Shown: one piece after another, positions 1-4,786 of the stretch
Layout: each line of letters opens with the position of its first letter
Position numbering within the stretch: the first letter of the stretch is position 1
Source: Bacillota bacterium
GTDB lineage: Bacteria > Bacillota_A > Clostridia > Acetivibrionales > DUMB01
Assembly (NCBI GenBank): GCA_023621975.1
Contig: JAMOAC010000291.1
Coordinates: 1-7,144 of the forward strand
Reading direction: 5' to 3'
DNA length: 7,144 nt
Program-made: the position numbers and the translations under genes
Notes under the pieces: generated by a model
Told to the model about the DNA's origin: nothing
The model's input: the letters and a program-made list of their open reading frames with translations, nothing else
Database searches by the model: none

Positions 1-200
1 AATTTTTCAGCATCAGTTGCGCCGCGAGTATTCAGCGAAGTAAGGGACTCTAAAACGTTCATGGGATCTATGGGCGTATACTCTCTGTCGCTTTCCAGCT
101 TCAAATTCTTAAAGGACAGATTCAATGGATGAAATTTCTTCCCATTGATTGCCAGTCCGTCCCTGTTGAAACCAAAAGTAAATTTTGGTTTTTCTGACAT
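1..200 (-). CDS. unrecognised protein, N-terminal 66 residues only (runs off the window)
   Basis: This is the 5' part of a minus-strand gene that continues past base 1. The frame opens MSEKPKFTFGFN and stays open for 66 codons. The visible part is polar and charged, rich in Lys, Asn, Leu and Phe (for example INGKKFHPLNL and SFKNLKLESD), with a proline patch (TPIDPMNV). No signal peptide or membrane segment is visible in this part. The start is the ATG at 200-198, with an AAAGGAG site about 12 bases upstream, which is slightly long. A second ATG at 207-205 is closer to that site, but it lies in another frame that closes after 32 codons. The gene lies 55 bases downstream of two tandem small-protein genes on the same strand, probably in the same transcript. 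I do not recognise the family; it could act on, partner with, or be unrelated to the small proteins. Confidence 0.75.
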   Translation of the reverse strand, partial: MSEKPKFTFGFNRDGLAINGKKFHPLNLSFKNLKLESDREYTPIDPMNVLESLTSLNTRGATDAEK

Positions 201-219
201 TCAGCATAACATCTCCTTT

Positions 220-242
220 CACGAGGAATTTCCGTTATCGTG
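220..242 (-). other. small inverted repeat between the small-protein genes and the next gene
   Basis: On the minus strand CACGA pairs with TCGTG (arms 242-238 and 224-220) around a 13-base loop that itself contains GGAAATTCC. It sits just upstream of the AAAGGAG site of the gene starting at 200. There is no following T-run, so it does not look like an intrinsic terminator. It could mark an RNA processing or stability element, or be chance. Confidence 0.25.
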
Positions 243-255
243 CTATTTTCATTGG

Positions 256-411
256 CTAGAAGTCAAGAACGTCAGGGTCAATTTGTGCAGCAAGACCTAT
301 CTGAGCCTCAAGGATATTGTTAACCTGAGCTGCTATCAGTGCCAATACCTGCAACTGAACCTGAGTTACGGTTTTTTGATTTACAATTGAAGCAAATACA
401 CGATCTGCCAT
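256..411 (-). CDS. 51-residue small protein, second tandem copy, function unknown
   Basis: The frame runs from ATG (411-409) to TAG (258-256) and is preceded by GAAAGGGAGG about 9 bases before the start. The protein begins MADRVFASIVNQKTV and ends QIDPDVLDF. It has no Cys, Pro only at 46 and no signal peptide. Residues 15-44 are almost wholly hydrophobic residues, Ala, Gln and Asn, with an alternating stretch (TQVQLQVLALI) followed by a helix-like stretch carrying three AQ(V/I) motifs near residues 28, 36 and 42. The charge is mildly acidic, concentrated in the C-terminal tail. It matches the upstream copy at 48 of 51 residues; the differences are I5V, V9I and I49L. That composition suits self-association or assembly into an oligomer, but this is inference. 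I cannot name the family. A RiPP precursor is possible but unsupported, since no leader/core boundary or Cys-rich core is visible. Confidence 0.85.
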   Translation of the reverse strand: MADRVFASIVNQKTVTQVQLQVLALIAAQVNNILEAQIGLAAQIDPDVLDF

Positions 412-457
412 AAATTAAATCCTCCCTTTCAAAAGTTATTAGTGATTAATTGATAGA

Positions 458-613
458 TTAGAAGTCAATAACGTCAGGATCAATCTGTGCAGCAAGGCCT
501 ATCTGAGCCTCGAGGATGTTGTTAACCTGAGCAGCTATCAGTGCCAATACCTGAAGCTGAACCTGAGTAACGGTTTTCTGGTTGACTACTGAAGCAAAAA
601 TACGGTCTGCCAT
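458..613 (-). CDS. 51-residue small protein, first tandem copy, function unknown
   Basis: The frame runs from ATG (613-611) to TAA (460-458), with a strong AAAGGGAGG site about 8 bases upstream. The protein begins MADRIFASVVNQKTV and ends QIDPDVIDF. It is the promoter-proximal member of the pair; a sigma-A-like promoter lies just upstream (677-648), leaving a short leader. The copies differ at 19 of 156 bases: 12 codons change silently, three change one branched-chain residue for another, and the stop codon differs. This is direct evidence of selection to keep the protein sequence while the DNA drifted. The central region is amphipathic and rich in Gln, Ala, Val, Ile and Leu, and the tail DPDVIDF is acidic with a terminal Phe. 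The function is unknown; a structural or self-assembling peptide, a spore-associated small protein or a secreted signal are all open. Confidence 0.87.
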   Translation of the reverse strand: MADRIFASVVNQKTVTQVQLQVLALIAAQVNNILEAQIGLAAQIDPDVIDF

Positions 614-647
614 TCTCTATGCCTCCCTTTATTTCTTTTGATAGTGT

Positions 648-677
648 ATTATATGCATTCAATAATTTATGTGTGAA
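648..677 (-). promoter_or_regulatory. sigma-A-like promoter for the small-protein genes
   Basis: On the minus strand TTCACA (677-672, five of six to consensus) is followed after 18 bases by a perfect TATAAT (653-648). Transcription would start near 641, about 28 bases before the first small-protein ATG and just upstream of its ribosome binding site. The AT-rich sequence upstream (about 680-720) could serve as an UP element. The assignment is by pattern only; a sporulation sigma factor site has not been excluded. Confidence 0.6.
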
Positions 678-734
678 CATAATATGTAAAAATTTTATGT
701 AAATTTAAAAATTTTTTCAGTGCATTTTAGCCGC

Positions 735-1070
735 TTATTTAGCCTGTTTTTCTGCTGAAAGTATTCTGTCAGTCTGTATTTCTACAGCCGGCATTCTAAA
801 GGCTGTATTACTACTGCCGGCATTATGACAACCTGCACCCCGGTTGCCACCACCCTGATAACCGGCGTCCCTGCAACCAGCAGCAAAATAGCAGATCTGA
901 TAAAACAGCAGGCATATCCTGTAAATAGTAGACATAATATTCGAATATTTATACAGCCTTTCCATGCTTACAGTAATAATATTATGTAAATCTTGCATGT
1001 TTTGTTCCTGTTTTGATGTTTTCATTTTATAATTTGAATGCAAAACAGCAACTGGTAAGTGATAATCCAT
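735..1070 (-). CDS. doubtful reading frame with a Cys/Gly-rich segment
   Basis: A 112-codon minus-strand frame starts at the ATG at 1070-1068 and stops at 737-735. It contains a short hydrophobic stretch (ICLLFYQICYFAAGC), then a Gly/Cys/Asn-rich stretch (DAGYQGGGNRGAGCHNAG), and a charged tail ending in AEKQAK. Against it: no possible start (TTG 1103, ATG 1070, ATG 1025) has a convincing ribosome binding site, no good promoter faces it, and an internal 22-base direct repeat has a 29-base period that shifts frame, so the repeat is not kept as protein. For it: it fills the largest gap on the left side and is on the same strand as the genes beyond it. It may be a real orphan gene, a decayed one, or chance. 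No function can be proposed. Confidence 0.2.
   Translation of the reverse strand: MDYHLPVAVLHSNYKMKTSKQEQNMQDLHNIITVSMERLYKYSNIMSTIYRICLLFYQICYFAAGCRDAGYQGGGNRGAGCHNAGSSNTAFRMPAVEIQTDRILSAEKQAK
774..824. repeat. imperfect 22-base direct repeat, period 29
   Basis: The two copies are 774-795 and 803-824. They share CTGTATT.CTAC.GCCGGCATT and differ at two positions. Two extra perfect copies of TTTAGCC lie close by (726-732 and 738-744). The meaning is unknown; slippage within non-coding DNA is the simplest explanation. Confidence 0.7.
936..949. repeat. 14-bp perfect palindrome
   Basis: AATATTCGAATATT is a perfect palindrome in the gene-poor spacer. It could be an operator half-way between divergently transcribed genes, but it is more than 150 bases from either recognised promoter. 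A palindrome of this size is expected by chance about once in a window of this length in AT-rich DNA. Confidence 0.4.
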
Positions 1071-1107
1071 GTTCTTTTTTGAGATATTGAACAGGAGGGG
1101 CAATTCC

Positions 1108-1136
1108 TTGACGATGAAATTGTTAAATTATACAAT
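1108..1136 (+). promoter_or_regulatory. sigma-A-like promoter for the nitroreductase gene
   Basis: TTGACG (1108-1113) and TACAAT (1131-1136) each match consensus at five of six positions and are separated by exactly 17 bases. Transcription would begin near 1143, giving a leader of about 84 bases. The leader holds a CTAAAAA/TTTTTAG inverted repeat (1161-1167 and 1180-1186). Around the ribosome binding site there is also weak AT pairing (TTAAGA 1192-1197 with TCTTAA 1222-1227, and TTTTA 1198-1202 with TAAAA 1207-1211). Whether these regulate the gene is not known. Confidence 0.65.
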
Positions 1137-1226
1137 TAAGATGTAGTGTTAAAAATATGACTAAAAAGGCAATATCTGATTTTTAGCCCTCTTAAGATTT
1201 TATTATTAAAAGGAGATGAAGTCTTA

Positions 1227-1736
1227 ATGAACGTACTGGAAGCAATTTTCACTCGCAGAAGTATCAGGAAGTATACGGGAGAGGCTGTATTGGAAGAGGA
1301 CTTAAAAACCATATTAAAAGCAGGTTTTTGCGCACCGTCTGCAATGAACCTGCAGCCAAGGCATTTTATAGTGATAAAGGACAACGGCATATTAAAGAAA
1401 ATTACTGAGATTCATCCCTACGCAAAAATGCTCACGCAGGCAGGCTGTGGAATTATTGTATGCGGTGATAAGACAAGGCAGTCGGAGATTGGATATCTTG
1501 TAGAAGACTGTTCGGCGTCAATACAGAATATGCTGCTGGCAGCCCATGGCCTTGGACTTGGAGCGGTCTGGTGCGGTGTATATCCAAGGGAGCAGAGAGT
1601 GGAAGGTATCAAGCAAGTGCTTAACATTCCAGAAAATATTATTCCCATAGGTTTAGTGGTGGTAGGGCATAAGGATGAGAATAAGGAACCTGTTGACCGC
1701 TATGATGAGACAAAAGTTCATTATGACAGATGGTAA
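1227..1736 (+). CDS. nitroreductase-family FMN oxidoreductase
   Basis: This 169-residue protein belongs to the NADH oxidase/nitroreductase flavoprotein family: usually cytoplasmic FMN-binding homodimers that move electrons from NAD(P)H to a range of acceptors. The evidence is the N-terminal TRRSIRKY (residues 9-16), where the Arg and Ser residues typically contact FMN phosphate; the APSAMNLQPRHF segment (36-47); and the GLGLGAVWCGVYP segment near residues 108-120, which packs against the flavin in relatives. The length fits the short members of the family. The start is the ATG at 1227, with AAAAGGAG 11 bases upstream; an earlier ATG inside that stretch stops after three codons. The natural substrate cannot be told from sequence. 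The DUF2007-like gene follows 123 bases downstream, with no terminator between, so the two may be co-transcribed. Confidence 0.9.
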   Translation: MNVLEAIFTRRSIRKYTGEAVLEEDLKTILKAGFCAPSAMNLQPRHFIVIKDNGILKKITEIHPYAKMLTQAGCGIIVCGDKTRQSEIGYLVEDCSASIQNMLLAAHGLGLGAVWCGVYPREQRVEGIKQVLNIPENIIPIGLVVVGHKDENKEPVDRYDETKVHYDRW

Positions 1737-1859
1737 GCCCGATTGTACTGCATGAACGTGAAGCATGAATTTTACCACATGGATGCAGCGTATTAAATTG
1801 TGTGTATGAAGGTTTCAGGGCTGTGAAATGCACAGGGCTTTGGAAGGAGGAATTGAACT

Positions 1860-2360
1860 ATGCCGGAACATGATGGTTTTGACAGGGAGGAATTCCTTTT
1901 AAACGTGCCGGGTGACATTGAAGCACGTATTATCGAGTCAAAGCTTAAATTATATGGGATCCCGGTTATGAGAAAATACAGGGGATCCAGTGCGTATGTC
2001 AATCTCTATACAGGCAATACCGTGTTCGGCATAGATCTTTACGTTCCTTCCAGAGCCCTTGACATTGCAAAAAATATAATCGGAATCGGCAATACTCCAG
2101 CCGGTTGCGAGCATGATAACGGCACAGGTACGAATAGTGAAGACGGGCAGGATACTGAAGCGTTAAATGTGGATATCAACAGGGATGGAACAATTGTAAA
2201 GGATGAAACAAACGGGGAAGCAGAAACAAATGCATCACATGACAAAAAGAGAATACGGAATTGGTGGATTATCCTGCTTTTTATTGCACCAGGGATATTG
2301 TGGCTGGTTATATATTTGGCAAGAAGGCTGGCAGAGTACGTAGCCAATGCTTTCGATTGA
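1860..2360 (+). CDS. DUF2007-like protein with a C-terminal membrane anchor
   Basis: This protein has 166 residues. Residues about 17-75 resemble the DUF2007 (putative signal-transducing) domain: a short segment in which a protease-like or ligand-like alpha/beta fold is typical (IEARIIESKLKLYGIPV, then GIDLYVPSRALDIAKNII). Residues 80-128 form an acidic, Asn/Thr/Asp-rich linker that is probably unstructured. A basic KKRIR (129-133) then leads into one membrane segment (about 135-154, WWIILLFIAPGILWLVIYLA) followed by RR. This suggests a tail-anchored protein with its domain in the cytoplasm. The start is ATG 1860, with GGAAGGAGG nine bases upstream. The stop TGA is part of the -35 box of the thrS promoter. 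The domain assignment rests on pattern memory, and no function is known for this fusion. It lies between the nitroreductase and thrS, probably co-transcribed with the former. Confidence 0.75.
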   Translation: MPEHDGFDREEFLLNVPGDIEARIIESKLKLYGIPVMRKYRGSSAYVNLYTGNTVFGIDLYVPSRALDIAKNIIGIGNTPAGCEHDNGTGTNSEDGQDTEALNVDINRDGTIVKDETNGEAETNASHDKKRIRNWWIILLFIAPGILWLVIYLARRLAEYVANAFD

Positions 2361-2385
2361 CATTTATTTTTCATCATACTATAAT
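2357..2385 (+). promoter_or_regulatory. consensus sigma-A promoter of thrS, overlapping the upstream stop codon
   Basis: TTGACA (2357-2362) and TATAAT (2380-2385) are both perfect and separated by exactly 17 bases. Transcription should start near 2392. The TGA stop of the preceding gene (2358-2360) lies inside the -35 box. Such a strong promoter fits a gene whose output is set by attenuation downstream, in the T-box leader. Confidence 0.9.
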
Positions 2386-2419
2386 TGTGATAAATTATAG
2401 CAATAATTAAAAAAATAAA

Positions 2420-2459
2420 GTTCCCGATTAAGTCCATATCGGCATTTGCTGTCGGGAAC
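2420..2459 (+). other. extra stem-loop at the 5' end of the thrS leader
   Basis: GTTCCCGA (2420-2427) pairs perfectly with TCGGGAAC (2452-2459) across a 24-base loop. Within it CCGAT (2424-2428) can instead pair with ATCGG (2438-2442). It lies between the transcription start and T-box stem I (whose basal arm begins about 2468) and has no T-run, so it is not a terminator for the gene before. Standard T-box leaders begin close to stem I, so this hairpin is an addition. A 5' RNA-stability role is plausible. Confidence 0.7.
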
Positions 2460-2467
2460 GGTTCAAA

Positions 2468-2664
2468 CGGCTGTGACGAGAAGAGTAGGCCGGACAACTT
2501 TTTTGCAGAGAGAAGGCATCGTGGCTGAAAGTGCCTTCAAAAAGCCCGGTTGAAAACCACCTCTGAGCCGGTACGTTGATTACGTTATAATCACAATGAG
2601 TCCAAAGTAGGGTGGAACCACGGGAATAAACTCTCGTCCCTCGTTGCAGGGAAGAGGGTTTTTT
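2468..2664 (+). promoter_or_regulatory. threonine-specific T-box riboswitch controlling thrS
   Basis: T-box leaders bind a specific tRNA; when it is uncharged, its free 3' end holds an anti-terminator open and the synthetase gene is transcribed. The basal arm of stem I pairs CGGCT (2468-2472) with AGCCG (2566-2570). After it come the GAAGAGTAG element (2480-2488), the GCAGAGAG element and a GGCTG distal loop (2523-2527). The specifier loop reads GAAAACCA, placing the codon ACC (Thr, 2556-2558) before the expected A. The T-box itself is AGGGTGGAACCACGGG (2609-2624), where TGGAACC pairs with the tRNA end; CCCT (2638-2641) can pair with AGGG (2609-2612) as anti-terminator or with AGGG (2648-2651) in the terminator. 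All parts agree with threonine, matching thrS downstream. Confidence 0.95.
2631..2664 (+). terminator. T-box intrinsic terminator
   Basis: CTCT plus TCCCT (2631-2634 and 2637-2641, with a two-base bulge) pairs with AGGGA plus AGAG (2648-2656), followed by GG and six T residues (2659-2664). It competes with the T-box anti-terminator for the segment 2638-2641. Transcription ends here when threonyl-tRNA is charged. Confidence 0.88.
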
Positions 2665-2734
2665 GTTATATGGTAAAATTTTATTATAAATATTTTCTTA
2701 AACATAAAAAAACAGGGGCTTGCCGGGTATAAAA

Positions 2735-2775
2735 AATACTGTTATTTGATAATGTCAATAATAAACGGTAGTATT
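2735..2775 (+). other. AT-rich hairpin abutting the thrS ribosome binding site
   Basis: AATACT (2735-2740) pairs with AGTATT (2770-2775), and GTTATT (2741-2746) with AATAAAC (2760-2766) apart from one bulged A. The 3' arm ends immediately before AAAGGAGG. It is not part of the T-box. It could help keep the ribosome binding site exposed or be an RNA processing site, or be an effect of AT-rich DNA. Confidence 0.35.
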
Positions 2776-2790
2776 AAAGGAGGCATCGTA

Positions 2791-4695
2791 ATGATAAAAG
2801 TTACACTGAAAGACGGAAGTGTCAAGGAATATGAAAAAGGCACCACGATCATGGAGGTTGCAAAGGATATAAGTGAAGGACTTGCCAGGGTAGCCCTGGC
2901 GGCAGAAGTTGACGGTGAAGTAAAGGACCTGAGTTACAAGCTGGAAAAGGATTGTCAGCTTAATATACTGACTTTTGACTCAGAGGGCGGTAAAGACGCT
3001 TACAGGCACACAACATCCCATGTTATGGCCCAGGCCGTAAAAAGGCTGTACCCTGAAGCAAAGCTTGCCATAGGGCCTGCCATAGAAAACGGTTTTTATT
3101 ATGACTTTGATGTTGACAAACCATTTTCCCCGGAGGATTTGTCAAAAATTGAAGCCGAGATGTCCAGGATAATAAAGGAAGATTATCCTCTTGAGAGGTT
3201 TACACTTCCCAGGGATGAAGCAATAGCTTTTATGGAAGAAAGAAATGAGCCGTATAAGGTTGAACTTATAAAGGACCTCCCGGAAGGAGCGGAAATTTCA
3301 TTCTATAAGCAGGGGGATTTTGTAGATCTCTGCGCAGGCCCGCATATTCCTTCAACAGGAAAAATCAAGGCTTTCAAGCTTTTATCCGTGGCAGGCGCTT
3401 ACTGGAGAGGGAATGAGAAAAATAAAATGCTGCAAAGAATCTATGGTACTTCCTTTCCAAAAAAGAGCGATCTGGATGCATACCTGTTAAGATTGGAAGA
3501 GGCTAAGAAAAGGGATCACAGAAAGCTGGGAAGAGAGCTTGACCTCTTTGACATATATGAAGAGGGGCCGGGATTTCCGTTTTTCCTGCCAAAAGGCATG
3601 GTTATAAGAAACGTGCTGGAGGATTTCTGGCGTGCGGAGCATAAAAAGAGAAAGTATCAGGAAATAAAGACACCTATTATATTGAACGAAGATTTGTGGC
3701 ACCGTTCGGGGCACTGGGATCATTACAAGGAAAACATGTACTTTACGAAAATTGATGACAGTGATTATGCAATCAAGCCCATGAACTGCCCGGGCGGAAT
3801 GCTTGTTTACAAGAGAAAGCTTCATTCTTACCGCGACCTTCCCCAGAGGTTGGCTGAACTGGGCCTTGTCCACAGGCATGAATTGTCGGGAGCCCTTCAC
3901 GGCCTTATGAGGGTAAGGTGCTTTACCCAGGATGACGCTCATATATTCATGACGCCGGAACAGGTCAAAGATGAAGTTTTGGGGGTAATAGACCTTATTG
4001 ATGAATTTTATAAGGTTTTCGGCTTCAAGTACCATGTTGAGCTGTCAACGAGGCCTGAAGACTCAATGGGAACCGATGAGCAGTGGGAGATGGCCACAAA
4101 CGCATTGAAGGAAGCCCTTGAAGCCAAGAATATGGAATACAAGATAAATGAAGGTGACGGAGCATTTTACGGGCCCAAGATAGATTTCCACCTTGAGGAT
4201 TCAATAGGGCGCACCTGGCAGTGCGGTACAATTCAGCTTGATTTCCAAATGCCTGAAAGGTTTGACCTTGTTTATATCGGTGCCGATGGTGAAAGGCACA
4301 GGCCTGTTATGATTCACAGGGTGGTATTCGGAAGCATTGAAAGGTTTATTGCAATATTAACCGAGCATTATGCAGGAGCATTCCCGACATGGCTTGCTCC
4401 AGTGCAGGTAAAACTGCTTCCCATATTGGAAAAGCACCACGAGTATGCATATAAAGTTCAAAATGCCCTTGAAGAAAAGGGGATAAGGACCGAAATAGAT
4501 ATCAGGAATGAGAAGATAGGTTATAAGATCAGGGAAGCTCAGCTTGAAAAAGTCCCGTATATGCTGGTTATCGGTGATAAGGAAGCAGACGGCAACACCG
4601 TTGCCGTAAGGTCACGAAAGGATGGAGACCTGGGTGCCATGAGCCTGGGAGAATTTACTGAAAAGATCATTAATGAAATAGATGCAAAGATATAA
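2791..4695 (+). CDS. thrS: threonyl-tRNA synthetase
   Basis: This cytoplasmic class II synthetase joins threonine to tRNA-Thr and removes mischarged serine. It has 634 residues against about 640 in E. coli and B. subtilis. Residues 1-61 form the TGS domain. The editing domain follows, with HTTSH (H73, H77) and CAGPH (C181, H185), the four residues of its active site. The catalytic core has NCPGGM (C333), motif 2 HRHELSGALHG (R362), DDAH (H384) and IHR (H509); C333, H384 and H509 are the zinc ligands that recognise threonine. The anticodon-binding domain begins after FPTWLAP (531-537). I chose ATG 2791, because AAAGGAGG lies seven bases upstream and the protein then begins MIKVTLKDGS as in relatives; the in-frame ATG at 2746 has no binding site. 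The gene is controlled by the T-box leader upstream. All catalytic residues are present. Confidence 0.98.
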   Translation: MIKVTLKDGSVKEYEKGTTIMEVAKDISEGLARVALAAEVDGEVKDLSYKLEKDCQLNILTFDSEGGKDAYRHTTSHVMAQAVKRLYPEAKLAIGPAIENGFYYDFDVDKPFSPEDLSKIEAEMSRIIKEDYPLERFTLPRDEAIAFMEERNEPYKVELIKDLPEGAEISFYKQGDFVDLCAGPHIPSTGKIKAFKLLSVAGAYWRGNEKNKMLQRIYGTSFPKKSDLDAYLLRLEEAKKRDHRKLGRELDLFDIYEEGPGFPFFLPKGMVIRNVLEDFWRAEHKKRKYQEIKTPIILNEDLWHRSGHWDHYKENMYFTKIDDSDYAIKPMNCPGGMLVYKRKLHSYRDLPQRLAELGLVHRHELSGALHGLMRVRCFTQDDAHIFMTPEQVKDEVLGVIDLIDEFYKVFGFKYHVELSTRPEDSMGTDEQWEMATNALKEALEAKNMEYKINEGDGAFYGPKIDFHLEDSIGRTWQCGTIQLDFQMPERFDLVYIGADGERHRPVMIHRVVFGSIERFIAILTEHYAGAFPTWLAPVQVKLLPILEKHHEYAYKVQNALEEKGIRTEIDIRNEKIGYKIREAQLEKVPYMLVIGDKEADGNTVAVRSRKDGDLGAMSLGEFTEKIINEIDAKI

Positions 4696-4696
4696 T

Positions 4697-4786
4697 TGAG
4701 AGGGGACATCCTTTATTGTAAAAGGAATGCATCCTGTTCAGAAAGGAGCGTCCCCTTACCTCAGAAAGAGAGGTGGCCTTTTTTTG
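4697..4786 (+). promoter_or_regulatory. possible RNA switch at the thrS-thyA junction masking the thyA start
   Basis: AGGGGAC (4701-4707) pairs with GTCCCCT (4750-4756), and TCCTTT (4709-4714) with AAAGGA (4742-4747), making a 13-bp stem; TGAG (4697-4700) can extend it by pairing with CTCA (4760-4763). In the alternative, ACCTC (4758-4762) pairs with GAGGT (4770-4774), which is the thyA ribosome binding site. The two outer pairings share 4760-4762 and exclude each other. Inside the long stem TCCTTT can also pair locally with AAAGGA (4721-4726). Seven T residues (4779-4785) follow, so the smaller hairpin is also terminator-like, with a four-base gap. A regulatory role is inference; no known riboswitch or T-box motif is present. 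Confidence 0.5.

Larger units (their letters stand above)
256..613 (-). repeat. tandem gene duplication, period 202 bases
   Basis: The two 156-base reading frames 613-458 and 411-256 are in the same orientation with start codons 202 bases apart. They are about 88 percent identical in DNA and 94 percent in protein. The similarity includes the GGGAGG ribosome binding site but falls away in the AT-rich spacer between the copies, which fits an old duplication followed by drift of the non-coding part. Confidence 0.9.

Noticed and set aside
145..390. Plus-strand 81-codon frame over the small-protein region
   Set aside because: It runs antisense to the third gene and the second small protein, whose codon-level conservation is on the minus strand.
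256..613. RiPP (modified peptide) precursor reading of the small proteins
   Set aside because: No Cys, few Ser/Thr, no variable core against a constant leader, and no maturation enzyme in view; conservation is even along the length.
256..824. CRISPR-like array from the repeats on the left side
   Set aside because: The 202-base period is a gene duplication and the 22-base repeat occurs only twice; there are no regular repeat-spacer units or cas genes.
1821..1835. CTGTG/CACAG hairpin upstream of the DUF2007-like gene as terminator
   Set aside because: Only five base pairs and no following T-run.
2039..2497. 152-codon minus-strand open frame
   Set aside because: It is opposite the DUF2007-like gene, the thrS promoter and the start of the T-box; no binding site and a composition typical of an antisense shadow.
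2663..2690. Second promoter (TTGTTA, 16 bases, TATAAA) after the T-box terminator
   Set aside because: Weak -35 and AT-rich background; such matches are common in this DNA and would bypass the T-box.
2746..2790. Upstream ATG as thrS start
   Set aside because: It has no ribosome binding site, lies within an AT-rich hairpin, and the family begins at the MIKVTL position of 2791.
3487..4035. 182-codon minus-strand open frame inside thrS
   Set aside because: It lies wholly opposite the catalytic core of a clearly real thrS, has no ribosome binding site and no recognisable product.
4727..4783. ATG start for thyA adding 19 residues
   Set aside because: AAAAGGA directly touches this ATG with no spacing, the extra residues are not seen in the family, and the TTG at 4784 has GAGGTG at eight bases.
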